Shown: piece by piece, positions 41,777 through 50,607 of the stretch | Layout: the number at the start of each line of letters is the position of its first letter | Numbering within the stretch: position 1 is the first letter of the stretch | Assembly (NCBI GenBank): GCA_041739345.1 | Contig: JBGSNZ010000021.1 | Location: forward strand, 310,001 to 374,000 | DNA length: 64,000 bases | Direction of reading: 5' to 3' | From: DIGJ01 sp041739345 | Lineage (GTDB): Bacteria > Bacillota > Clostridia > Lachnospirales > Lachnospiraceae | Made by a program: the position numbers and the translations under genes | The notes under the pieces: generated by a model | The model's input: the letters and a program-made list of their open reading frames with translations, nothing else | The model's database searches: none | What the model was told of the DNA's origin: nothing

Positions 41777-43489
41777 ATGTCAAAATATATGGTTATAGAT
41801 GGTAACAGAGTAGAATTTGATGAGGAACAAAACATTCTCGCCCTGGTTCGAAAGGCGGGCATTGACCTTCCTACTTTCTGCTACTATTCTGACTTATCTA
41901 TCTATGGAGCCTGTAGAATGTGTGTAGTAGAAGACCAATGGGGCGGTATCCTTGCGTCTTGTTCGACTCCACCAAAAGATAAAATGGAGGTAAAAACAAA
42001 TACTCCAAAACTTCATCAGCATAGAAAAATGATTCTAGAGCTTTTACTAGCAGCTCATTGCAGAGATTGTACGGTATGTGAAAAGAACGGAAAATGCCGT
42101 CTTCAAGAATTAGCGAAACGTTTTGGTATCATGGACGTTCGTTTTAATAATACAGTGGATAAAACACACATCGATGATTCATCAAAAGCCATTATTCGCG
42201 ATCCAAGCAAATGTATTTTATGTGGTGACTGTGTTCGTATGTGTAATGAAGTACAAAATGTTGGAGCCATTGACTTTGCCAACCGCGGTGCTAAAATGGT
42301 AGTAACGCCAGCTTTTAATCGAAATCTTTCCGAGACTAACTGCGTAAACTGTGGACAATGCGCAGCGGTATGTCCTACTGGGGCTATCACGGTGAAAAGT
42401 GATTTAAAACATGTTTGGAAAGCATTATACAATGACAAAAAACATGTGGTCGCTCAAATTGCTCCTGCGGTTCGAGTTGCACTTGGCGAAGAATTTGGTT
42501 TAAATCCGGGTGAAGATGTGATCGGAAAAATTGTTGCTGCAATGAGAAGATTAGGTTTTGATGCAATTTTTGATACTTCGGTTGGTGCAGATTTAACGAT
42601 TATGGAAGAATCGAAAGAGCTCATTAAGAAATTAGAGGCAGAAGCACAAAACCCAACAAACTATCCATTATTCACTTCTTGTTGCCCTGCATGGGTAAAA
42701 TATGCAGAATCAAAGCATCCTGATTTAATGCCTTATGTTTCTACCTGCAAATCCCCAATGCAGATGTTCGGTGCGGTAATAAAAGAACATTTTAAATCAT
42801 TGGATCAATCCGAAGGAAAAGAAACGATTTCGGTAGCTATCATGCCATGTACGGCCAAAAAAGCGGAAGCGGCAAGAGACGAATTCGTTCGTAATGATAC
42901 ACCGGATGTCGATTATGTTATAACGACTACTGAATTAGTACGAATGATTAAAGAGATTGGTATCCAGTTCAACGAACTTGAGCCAGAAGCACCGGATACG
43001 CCATTTTCATTATATTCAGGCGCTGGCGTAATCTTTGGTGTTACCGGTGGAGTAACGGAAGCTGCTCTTAGAAGAGTAGTTGAAGATAAGAGTCAGAAAA
43101 CATTAAAAGAGCTTGAGTTTACAGGGGTTCGTGGCATGGAAGGTATTAAGATTGCGGAACTTCCTCTCAATGATACCGTTCTTAGAATAGCCGTAGTGAG
43201 TGGTCTTGCAAATGCAGAAACACTGATTGAGAAAATTCAAAACGGAGAAGAACACTTTGATTTCGTAGAAGTTATGGCTTGTCCTGGAGGATGTATCTGT
43301 GGTGCAGGTCAACCATTTGGACATCAGCCAGAAAAGAATCAACGTGCGAAAGGTATGTATAAAGCAGATAAAGTATCCCAAATCAAACGAAGCGAAGAAA
43401 ATCCACTTATGATGGCGCTTTATGGCGGATTACTAAAACATCGCACCCATGAATTATTACATGTTCATTATCAACATGAGGAAAACTAG
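41777..43489 (+). CDS. hydA: [FeFe]-hydrogenase catalytic subunit (HydA)
   Basis: A 570-residue enzyme. N-terminal [2Fe-2S] (CYYSDLSIYGACRMC), His-ligated [4Fe-4S] (HCRDCTVCEKNGKC), two [4Fe-4S] (CILCGDCVRMC, CVNCGQCAAVCP). H-cluster motifs: L1 TSCCPAWVKY, L2 MPCTAKKAEAARDE and L3 EVMACPGGCICGAGQP, all intact. With HydB and HydC it should couple NADH and ferredoxin oxidation to H2 production or the reverse. The maturases HydEFG are not in this window. Confidence 0.97.
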   Translation: MSKYMVIDGNRVEFDEEQNILALVRKAGIDLPTFCYYSDLSIYGACRMCVVEDQWGGILASCSTPPKDKMEVKTNTPKLHQHRKMILELLLAAHCRDCTVCEKNGKCRLQELAKRFGIMDVRFNNTVDKTHIDDSSKAIIRDPSKCILCGDCVRMCNEVQNVGAIDFANRGAKMVVTPAFNRNLSETNCVNCGQCAAVCPTGAITVKSDLKHVWKALYNDKKHVVAQIAPAVRVALGEEFGLNPGEDVIGKIVAAMRRLGFDAIFDTSVGADLTIMEESKELIKKLEAEAQNPTNYPLFTSCCPAWVKYAESKHPDLMPYVSTCKSPMQMFGAVIKEHFKSLDQSEGKETISVAIMPCTAKKAEAARDEFVRNDTPDVDYVITTTELVRMIKEIGIQFNELEPEAPDTPFSLYSGAGVIFGVTGGVTEAALRRVVEDKSQKTLKELEFTGVRGMEGIKIAELPLNDTVLRIAVVSGLANAETLIEKIQNGEEHFDFVEVMACPGGCICGAGQPFGHQPEKNQRAKGMYKADKVSQIKRSEENPLMMALYGGLLKHRTHELLHVHYQHEEN

Positions 43490-43508
43490 CTCACGCTGGA
43501 GGAGGTAG

Positions 43509-43591
43509 AGTGAAAGAATTTACCAATTCTTTCGCTCAGCAAGCTTGTGTTGCGCTGCATCCACAAACTTGTTATGCGCAAAAAGCAGCGC
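43509..43591 (+). promoter_or_regulatory. Two hairpins between hydA and ferredoxin gene
   Basis: AGTGAAAGAATT (43509-43520) pairs with AATTCTTTCGCT (43525-43536) around TACC; then GCGCTGC (43552-43558) pairs with GCAGCGC (43585-43591). Neither has a T run, so they look like mRNA processing or stability structures rather than terminators. Confidence 0.5.
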
Positions 43592-43607
43592 GGAAATGAG
43601 GTAAAGT

Positions 43608-43868
43608 ATGCAAATTGGCATATGTATTGGAAGTGCATGTCATCTAAAAGGCTCCTATAATATCATTACAGATCTACAAGAATTAATCGAAGAAAAGTCT
43701 TTGGGTGATCAGATAGAATTAAAGGCTGTATTTTGTCTAGGGAATTGTCAAAAAGGGGTCTCGGTCCAAATTGACGATAATCCGGAGATTTATAGCGTAT
43801 CGCCAAAAACGACGAAAGAATTTTTTAATAATGATGTTTTGCCTTTGTTGAATGGGGAAGAGAAATAG
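43608..43868 (+). CDS. Thioredoxin-like [2Fe-2S] ferredoxin
   Basis: An 86-residue protein with the four cluster cysteines in CIGSACHLKG and FCLGNCQKG, the C-x4-C ... C-x3-C spacing of the NuoE-type [2Fe-2S] domain. It resembles the small HydD-like or NuoE-like ferredoxins that trail hydrogenase operons. GAGG precedes the ATG. A terminator follows. It probably serves as electron carrier for the hydrogenase (inference from position). Confidence 0.88.
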   Translation: MQIGICIGSACHLKGSYNIITDLQELIEEKSLGDQIELKAVFCLGNCQKGVSVQIDDNPEIYSVSPKTTKEFFNNDVLPLLNGEEK

Positions 43869-43898
43869 ATAGAAGATCGATTTTTATGACGTTTAATT

Positions 43899-43942
43899 GA
43901 AAATGCTTAATGTGATTATTAGTAGTTGCATTAGGCATTTTC
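43899..43942 (+). terminator. Terminator at end of hydrogenase operon
   Basis: GAAAATGCtTAATG pairs with CATTAgGCATTTTC around a 16-nt loop, followed by TTTG. Confidence 0.65.
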
Positions 43943-43945
43943 TTT

Positions 43946-44350
43946 GTTTATGAGGAGTGGGAGAATCGAGGGCCAGCATTTGGATTATTTTGTCATTTTT
44001 TGACTGAAAACCTTTGCGTAATGGAAGGAAAGTGGTACAATATAGGGAGATTATATTTATAAGGGGCTCGAAAGAGAGAATGTAGTCTGGGTTGGCTTGG
44101 ATTGTGATTATAACAGAAGGGTTTTGGGAGTATGAAGGGGAATTGGATAAATTTATTAGAAAAAAGTGTAGGTACGGCTATAGGAATATAGTGGTACTTT
44201 TTGTGTGCAAAAAATGTGGAAAATGTATGAAAAGGTTAGTAAGTTTGAAATGGATATTATAGCAATAATGGGAAGATGGAAGTATATATATTCGATGTAA
44301 AGAATCTCATTATAATTTAAGGAAAAAGCAAGTGAGAGAAGGATATTTAA
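43946..44350. other. Gap without a supported gene
   Basis: No coding region is supported. There is one ATTATATTTATAAGG element near 44050 and a 19-codon ORF at 44132 without a ribosome site. Sequence leads into the AbiH remnant. Confidence 0.6.
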
Positions 44351-44496
44351 ATGCAAATTTTAATTTTAGGTAATGGGTTTGATTTAGTATGTGGATTATC
44401 AACATCATACAATGAATTTTTTGACTGGAGATTCAACAAATAAAAGAACTGTATGAGGATATAGAAAATTTATTGGATAACTACAGAGACAATTGA
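44351..44496 (+). pseudogene. Remnant of an AbiH-type abortive-infection gene
   Basis: The ATG at 44351 opens MQILILGNGFDLVCGLSTSY and NEFF, the N-terminus of the AbiH family (ILGNGFDL), and stops after 30 codons. In another frame the text continues as QIKELYEDIENLLDNYRDN and ends at 44496. A normal AbiH has several hundred residues, so a large internal deletion with frameshift has destroyed it. GAGAAGG precedes the ATG. It directly precedes the ABC-3C genes, marking this as a defence locus. Confidence 0.7.
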
Positions 44497-44526
44497 ATTA
44501 TAATGTCAACAAAAGAGAGGGAGAAA

Positions 44527-45996
44527 ATGAAGTATTTTGAAGCTTTATATAATGAAAATAGAAATGCTGTACCGAGTTGGCAGGGATATCATTATCAGGC
44601 GCAGATTGCAACCTTACATTTTATAGAAACAATTCTAGAATATTATAAAAATAGAAAGAATCCGGATGAATTACAGCTCAAAATTGAATGGCTAGAAGAT
44701 TTCATAGTATTAGAAAATGATAGAATACTAGAAATATGTCAGGTGAAAAAAACTTTAGAGAGTTCGGAATATAAAGAAGTATTACAAAATTTCATAGCGC
44801 AGTTTTGCTTGAATGAAAATGATACTTGTATATGGAATGTTGTTTATAGTGAAAATAAAGTCACTGATTTAAATGTAGAGTTAGATAAAATTCAAGATAT
44901 TTTTATTGAAAGCATTACAAATACATTTATGGATGAAATGAAATTACTTAATACTAATGTAAATATACCACAATATTGGAAGTCAAATCTGAAACTTGCT
45001 CCTTGTTATTCAGATTTACCTCATATTCGTTATTATTTAAGGAAGTTATTACGATTGAATGGTTTTGAATTTAAAAAAATTGATGAGGTTGATTTCAAAA
45101 TACAATTTAAAATTTATTATAAAGATTTAAAAGATAAATTGGTTTTTGATACTGAAATGGAAAAGAAATTTAGGACTTCATTGAAAATGAATGAGGAAAA
45201 GATTGAAGAAGTATTTGGAAATACAAAAAAAATAGTTGAAGAATTATGCACCTATATAACAAAAAGCACTATTGTATCAGAAAATGATATAGTGGATTAT
45301 ATGTACAGCTTCGTCTATAACAAGTTGATGAAAATTAAGAATAAGAAAACAGATGATCTTATAATCACATACAAAAATATAGAAGAAATATTTCAATGTC
45401 AACAGAAAGAAAAATATATTTATGAAAAAGCGTTATATGAAAAAAAAATCGAAATGGATAAAATTATAGCTTCAAAATGTACAAAATGTAAAAAAGATGG
45501 AACAAATTGTGAAGAGAAAGACTACTGTGTTCTGAGGGAATTATTAGAAATTGATTTCAATAGTTTGCTTGAGGACATTAGCTTGGAATTGCCAAAATAT
45601 AACGGCAACATATTGAAAAAGTTAACAGACAATATGACTGATACAAAAATAAAATATATTGTTTCACTGTGCAATAGGAACAAATTTAATGAAAACGTGA
45701 ACTGCTCTAATGAAAAGAAACATATAATAGCCAATGAAGCATTTATTTCAGCGCTAATAGCTGATCCAAATGATGACGATGACATTCTTTTTAATATACT
45801 TGTAAACTTTAGGGATCATGAATGCATATATAGAGATTATGATACGATTACATCTAAATATTTTGAAAGAAAGCTTTTGCATGAAGATCTTAAAATTATT
45901 AGCGATTATGAAAAATATATAAAGAATAAAGAAAATTATGTACCAAAAATTAAAGATTGCCTGCCAGTTGAATTTATTTTAGATTCAAAATTATAA
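44527..45996 (+). CDS. ABC-3C system effector/CTD-type protein
   Basis: A 489-residue protein. The N-terminus (SWQGYHYQAQIATLHFIETI, then IEWLEDFIVLENDRILEICQ and VKKT) has the GYxYQ ... E-D ... QVK pattern of the restriction-endonuclease-like domain found in DUF4297/Cap4 and in ABC-three-component proteins; the Gln-Val-Lys is the expected nuclease core. A Cys-rich knot (CTKCKKDGTNC, then C) lies near residue 325. Start at 44527, with GAGGGAG 4 nt before. First of three tightly linked genes; the effector of the system (inferred). Confidence 0.72.
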   Translation: MKYFEALYNENRNAVPSWQGYHYQAQIATLHFIETILEYYKNRKNPDELQLKIEWLEDFIVLENDRILEICQVKKTLESSEYKEVLQNFIAQFCLNENDTCIWNVVYSENKVTDLNVELDKIQDIFIESITNTFMDEMKLLNTNVNIPQYWKSNLKLAPCYSDLPHIRYYLRKLLRLNGFEFKKIDEVDFKIQFKIYYKDLKDKLVFDTEMEKKFRTSLKMNEEKIEEVFGNTKKIVEELCTYITKSTIVSENDIVDYMYSFVYNKLMKIKNKKTDDLIITYKNIEEIFQCQQKEKYIYEKALYEKKIEMDKIIASKCTKCKKDGTNCEEKDYCVLRELLEIDFNSLLEDISLELPKYNGNILKKLTDNMTDTKIKYIVSLCNRNKFNENVNCSNEKKHIIANEAFISALIADPNDDDDILFNILVNFRDHECIYRDYDTITSKYFERKLLHEDLKIISDYEKYIKNKENYVPKIKDCLPVEFILDSKL

Positions 45997-46008
45997 GGGG
46001 AAATTAAA

Positions 46009-46770
46009 TTGAGAATTATACTGCAAAAATTGATAGAAGATTTCAAATTTGAAAAACTAGAAAACAATATTTTTGATAGTGATAAAAATACTATTGAAAT
46101 TTATGTAAATAGGTACAATGAAGAAATGTATATATTTGATTATTCTAATAATCTAGATATAAAGCATATTCTTCAGATTTTGGATGAAATGACGTATAGA
46201 AATGAAAATGTAAATAAAGCCAACAGAGCCAATATGGTATATATTTCGGTGTTTGAATATGAAAAATTTGAAGAAAGCACTAGAAATGCAATAATGCGAG
46301 TAGAAGAGAACAATTTATATTGTCAAAAGTTAGTTTTCTTTTATGCAAAAGAAGAAGAAGAAGTTTTAAAGAACTTAATACAAGAAAATAGTCCTAAGCA
46401 ATATTTAGATGATATGATAATGTCTTCAAATCTTTTTCGCGATTACAAAGTAGTTACCAAAGAAAGAACAGTATCTGACGAAGAGATAATAAATAATGCT
46501 AAAGTATATTCCATAATATCTAAACTTTTTATTAAACTTCCATTTATGACACTGATAAAAGTTGAGAAATTTAATAAGAATATCGCTAGTTACATATCTG
46601 AAAATTTGAATGAAATTAATGAAACACTTTATTCTGAACTAAACTCTTCAGATAACGTAAAGAATAATGAATTTATTGATAACGTGTTATCCCTAGTTAA
46701 TTTACCTACTTCAGATCAGAAAGAAATTAATAAAGAACTTGAGAAAGCAGGTGCCTATTTTGAAGAATAA
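46009..46770 (+). CDS. ABC-3C system middle component
   Basis: A 253-residue, strongly charged, mostly helical protein without an enzymatic motif. TTG start at 46009 with AAGGGG upstream. It sits between the effector-like protein and the SMC-like ATPase and overlaps the latter by 11 nt, the place and size of the middle component of ABC-three-component systems. Identity rests on position; the sequence itself (KANRANMVYISVFEYEKF) is not one I recognise. Confidence 0.62.
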   Translation: MRIILQKLIEDFKFEKLENNIFDSDKNTIEIYVNRYNEEMYIFDYSNNLDIKHILQILDEMTYRNENVNKANRANMVYISVFEYEKFEESTRNAIMRVEENNLYCQKLVFFYAKEEEEVLKNLIQENSPKQYLDDMIMSSNLFRDYKVVTKERTVSDEEIINNAKVYSIISKLFIKLPFMTLIKVEKFNKNIASYISENLNEINETLYSELNSSDNVKNNEFIDNVLSLVNLPTSDQKEINKELEKAGAYFEE

Positions 46771-49120
46771 GTGGTATATTAATAAATTATTCATTAATAA
46801 TTTCAAGCCATTCGCATATAAAATTCCTATTGTAGAAATTTCGTTTCAGAATGCAGAAGAACAATTAGCTAGTTATACAATGCTGTCTGGACCTAATGGT
46901 TATGGAAAGACAACATTATTTCAGGCAATTGAGTTTGTGATAATGGGTAAAATTGACATCTTTGTGGTAAAAGACAAAACACGGAATTATAGTGAACATA
47001 TTGCGGTAAATGAGCTGGGAAAAGAGAGTCTGATTGCGATTGAATTTGTGGATATAGAAGGAAACAAGGCAACTGTGATTAGATATAATAAAAAAGCAGA
47101 AGCTTGCACAGAAGTAGAGTGTCTAAATGAGTGGAAAGGATATGAGGTATTTCTAATCTGTGAACTGTTTAATTATCAAAAGTTTAAGCAAGAGCTAGCA
47201 TCCGGTAAATTGATACCTACAACGAACAACGAAATTCAAAAGTTGTTTTGTATAAACAAGCTTTCAGAATGGGTTGATTTTAATTACATCCAACAAGAAC
47301 AGAGTAATAATTTGGTATTCAAAAGCAACACAGATAGAGTTAATTTTGTAAATATGTTTATTGACAGGCAAGAAGAAAATTATACAAAACTTCTCAGTGA
47401 TGAATTGACTGCATTGGATATACAGATTAAACAATTGAAAATTGAAATTCCAGATTTGAAAGCAAGCATTGCAATAATTGAAAATGCAAGTATAGGAGAA
47501 AAGCCAGAGCCAACGGTTGTTTTTCAAGACTCTAAATATATATGGGATAAGTTAAATTATGATAATAATGAAAATTTAGTGGATTACATATCAACAATAA
47601 ATCAAATCAAAGAAATTTCTATTCATTCAGAATTATACTTGATTAAGGCGAGAATCGATCAATTAGATGTTTGTACTAAAGCTAAAGAAAAAATAGAAAG
47701 AGCAATAATTAGTAAGTATTTTAGAGAGGAACAAAGATTATACTTGTCAAGGTGTAAAGCTCATAATTATTATAAGGAGGTTATGAAAAATGGTTTGTTA
47801 AATGTTCAGTTGTCAGCTGATTATTTTGAACCGGATTTTATTAATGAAATCAAAAGACTAAAAGAAGATAAATTAAGCATCGAAGCTATTTCTGGAGAAG
47901 AAGAAAAAATGTTTCAAGTAGTCCAAGAGGTACGTGGAGATTTATTAAAATCTCCGATGGTAACAGAGAAAGTATTTAGTGATACTTGTCCTATTTGTGG
48001 AACGGAATTTAATGGTGAAAAATTAATTATAAGAATTGAAAATTATGAGTCAAAATTTACACTAATAGAAAAAATGCTTAATGAAAATATTATTAACTTG
48101 AATAATAGTATAAATAGCAGACTGACTAAAAAAAATAAGGTTCTTGAGAACTTATTCATAAATACTGCATACGAAGAAGAAATATTTATTAGTATTACGA
48201 AATTACAAAATGAAACGGAAGGTATAGATAAGTTTATTAAAATACTGGATTCATTAATTGGATCAGAATGGTTTGTTGATAAAATTAATGAGTTAGACAA
48301 TTCAAGTATAAAAAAATATACCAATGAATTATTAGATATAATTCTTAATGAAGAGAAATTATATTTAGAAAAAATGAATATGCATGAAGAAAAAGATAGT
48401 TATAAAGAGGATTTCTATAACAAATATCCATCGTTTATATTAGATATAGAAAATATGCCAAATGGAATTGAAAATAAGTTAGATTCAAAGATAAGACATT
48501 TGGAGTGGTTGATAAAAAAGAAACAATTATACCAAAATTCTACAAATAAAGAATTGTGGATGAAAAAATCGAAAGAATTAAATCATTGTTTGACGAAGAA
48601 ATATAAAATTAATACTATTCTTGGTAGAATTACAAAAGCAAAAAATACTTATCTTGAAGATTTAGCAAAATATATTGAAATTCCACTTTATATCTATAGC
48701 GGAAAACTCCTTCAGACTCATCAAAATAATCTAGGTATATTTTGTAACACAGGAGAAAAAGCAGATCAATTAACTCAATTTAAACTTACAACAACAGGCG
48801 ATAATAAAGCTCATGATATTTTGAATAAATTTAGTTCAGGTCAGAAAGCTGTTTTGAACATAGCATTAATACTTGCTTTTAGAAAAATAAAAGATAATGT
48901 CCTTGATGTATTTATGATAGATGATCCGTGTCAATCTTTAGATGATATTAATATTGCTTCATTGACCGAAATATTATGTAATGAGTTTGAAACAACACAA
49001 ATAATTATGTCAACGCATGATGAAGATACTGCAGGCTATATGTGTTATAAATACTATAAATCTGGAAAAGTGTATAGAAATTTCAATATTCAGAAAGAAC
49101 TATATAAATTGAATGCGTAA
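46760..49120 (+). CDS. ABC-3C system SMC/Rad50-like ATPase
   Basis: A 786-residue SMC-type ABC ATPase. Walker A is GPNGYGKTT near residue 44, the signature FSSGQKAVLNIAL near 690, Walker B DVFMIDDPCQSLDD near 715, and the switch His in IIMSTHDED. Between them are coiled coils (about 205-390 and 430-620) and a CxxC hook (TCPICGTEF) near residue 405. TTG start at 46760 after AGGTG; overlaps the middle component. The ATPase probably senses invading DNA or its replication and activates the nuclease-like partner. Confidence 0.83.
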   Translation: MKNKWYINKLFINNFKPFAYKIPIVEISFQNAEEQLASYTMLSGPNGYGKTTLFQAIEFVIMGKIDIFVVKDKTRNYSEHIAVNELGKESLIAIEFVDIEGNKATVIRYNKKAEACTEVECLNEWKGYEVFLICELFNYQKFKQELASGKLIPTTNNEIQKLFCINKLSEWVDFNYIQQEQSNNLVFKSNTDRVNFVNMFIDRQEENYTKLLSDELTALDIQIKQLKIEIPDLKASIAIIENASIGEKPEPTVVFQDSKYIWDKLNYDNNENLVDYISTINQIKEISIHSELYLIKARIDQLDVCTKAKEKIERAIISKYFREEQRLYLSRCKAHNYYKEVMKNGLLNVQLSADYFEPDFINEIKRLKEDKLSIEAISGEEEKMFQVVQEVRGDLLKSPMVTEKVFSDTCPICGTEFNGEKLIIRIENYESKFTLIEKMLNENIINLNNSINSRLTKKNKVLENLFINTAYEEEIFISITKLQNETEGIDKFIKILDSLIGSEWFVDKINELDNSSIKKYTNELLDIILNEEKLYLEKMNMHEEKDSYKEDFYNKYPSFILDIENMPNGIENKLDSKIRHLEWLIKKKQLYQNSTNKELWMKKSKELNHCLTKKYKINTILGRITKAKNTYLEDLAKYIEIPLYIYSGKLLQTHQNNLGIFCNTGEKADQLTQFKLTTTGDNKAHDILNKFSSGQKAVLNIALILAFRKIKDNVLDVFMIDDPCQSLDDINIASLTEILCNEFETTQIIMSTHDEDTAGYMCYKYYKSGKVYRNFNIQKELYKLNA

Positions 49121-49138
49121 GGATAAGGAGTGCTACTA

Positions 49139-49642
49139 ATGCCACTAAGTATTATACAAAAAGATATAACAACAATGGATGTTGATGCCATTGTTAATGC
49201 TGCCAATACAAATTTAAAAATGGGAAGCGGAGTTTGTGGGGCTATTTTTAAAGCAGCAGGAGTAAGAACTCTTCAAGCAGCATGCGATAACTTAGCACCT
49301 ATAAAAACAGGAGAAGCAGTTTTAACTCAGGGATTCAATCTGAATGCAAAATATGTAATCCATACGGCGGGCCCCATTTATTATGATGGTAAGCATGGAG
49401 AGGAGCAGTTATTACACAATGCTTACACAAACTCGTTATTTTGTGCTGTAAAAAATGGTTGTAATAGCATTGCATTTCCACTGATTTCAAGTGGAGCTTA
49501 TGGTTATCCAAAAACAGAAGCCATTCAAGTTGCATTATGTGCTATTCGAGACTTTATACAAGAACATGACATCAACGTATTCCTTGTTATATTTGATAAT
49601 GTTCTGTTCAGACAAGCACTATCATTAGGAGGAATGAAGTGA
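49139..49642 (+). CDS. MacroD-type macro-domain protein
   Basis: A 167-residue macro domain. ADP-ribose-binding landmarks: DAIVNAANTNLKMGSGV, GAIFKAAG and the phosphate loop ISSGAYGYPK. It matches enzymes that remove ADP-ribose from proteins or nucleic acids, or deacetylate O-acetyl-ADP-ribose. Start at 49139 after AAGGAG; a GTG at 49130 overlaps the site. It begins 18 nt after the ABC-3C ATPase and its TGA shares one base with the next ATG, so it may be part of the same transcript. Confidence 0.9.
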   Translation: MPLSIIQKDITTMDVDAIVNAANTNLKMGSGVCGAIFKAAGVRTLQAACDNLAPIKTGEAVLTQGFNLNAKYVIHTAGPIYYDGKHGEEQLLHNAYTNSLFCAVKNGCNSIAFPLISSGAYGYPKTEAIQVALCAIRDFIQEHDINVFLVIFDNVLFRQALSLGGMK

Positions 49643-50451
49643 TGAGAAGATTATATCATAGTGCTAAACAGGCATTATCGAAGACATCTATTTATCTAAG
49701 CTTGTTTTCAGCAGTTATAACGATTATTGGTATTATCGGATATGAAAAAATGATAGATAAATTATTGTATCGAATTATTCTTGTTGTTGTAATTTTTATA
49801 ACATCATATATTCTAGCTTTGATTGTTTGTTATTTTTGTAGCAATGTTTCTATTAAGCTTGGGAACGATCGAATTGTTGTTGTCGAATATGACGACTTGT
49901 TTTCAAAACAAGGTGTAGTAGTTATCCCATTCAATCGTTTTTTTGACACAGTAGTTAACGATGAAATTTTGAATGAGCAATCAGTTGTAGGACAGTTTAT
50001 TAAAAACTGCTTTGCAGGAAATTTAGATGAGCTTGACAGGCAAATTTCATTGTCATTAAATAACGTTGCATATGATCATACAATCGATAAACCAGGTAAA
50101 AAATTTGCATACCCTATTGGGACAGTAGTTAAAGTTCAAAAAGGTGCTAACTATTATTTCTGTGTCGCTCAAACAGATGTTGACTCAGCTTTAAAGTCTG
50201 AGTGTGATATAGAGATGCTACATAAAACAGTGGTCGAGATATTGAAATTCGTAGACAAAGAAGCAAATGGACAAAATGTTTATATGCCATTGCTTGGAGC
50301 TGGTTTCTCGCGACTTAACAAAGAAAAACAGGTTATATTGGAATACGTAGTTTCTATATTAAAAACAGCAGATATTCCGTTTCAAAGCAAGCTACATATA
50401 GTGCTTAGAGAAGCTGAACGAGGAACAATTGATTTGGCGAAGTATCTTTAA
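49642..50451 (+). CDS. Two-helix membrane protein with DUF6430/ThsA-macro-like domain
   Basis: A 269-residue protein: two transmembrane helices (about residues 17-34 and 43-68), then a cytoplasmic domain. RIVVVEYDDLFSKQGVVVIPFNRFFDT, shown here as two parts RIVVVEYDDL and GVVVIPFNRFFDT, begins a macro-like fold; MPLLGAGFSRLNKEKQ is the loop expected for ADP-ribose-type binding. The layout resembles the DUF6430 proteins related to the macro domain of ThsA. It is translationally coupled to the MacroD-type gene. No TIR gene is present, so this is not a Thoeris system as known. Confidence 0.7.
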   Translation: MRRLYHSAKQALSKTSIYLSLFSAVITIIGIIGYEKMIDKLLYRIILVVVIFITSYILALIVCYFCSNVSIKLGNDRIVVVEYDDLFSKQGVVVIPFNRFFDTVVNDEILNEQSVVGQFIKNCFAGNLDELDRQISLSLNNVAYDHTIDKPGKKFAYPIGTVVKVQKGANYYFCVAQTDVDSALKSECDIEMLHKTVVEILKFVDKEANGQNVYMPLLGAGFSRLNKEKQVILEYVVSILKTADIPFQSKLHIVLREAERGTIDLAKYL

Positions 50452-50530
50452 CTTGGTACATGTCGTTTGTTAATATTCTTGATTCTGAAAAAAGTGAGTT
50501 TTATTTCTATGCAATACGCATAGCATCTCA

Positions 50531-50547
50531 ACTTCTCATTATATTTA
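50531..50547 (+). promoter_or_regulatory. Shared upstream motif, copy 1
   Basis: ACTTCTCATTATATTTA, 77 nt before the TTG start of the ParB-like gene. Part of a five-copy set with nearly constant distance to the start codon. Confidence 0.5.
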
Positions 50548-50607
50548 CTACATAATTTGACTTATCTAGTTTTAGATTTACTATCATCTTACGAAAGGGG
50601 AATTTAG

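Noticed and set aside
44132..44191. Nineteen-codon ORF in the gap before the AbiH remnant
   Set aside because: Too short, not preceded by a convincing ribosome site and without neighbours to support it.
49642..50451. Thoeris defence system
   Set aside because: The macro-like domain resembles that of ThsA, but no TIR-domain (ThsB) gene and no SIR2 domain are present.
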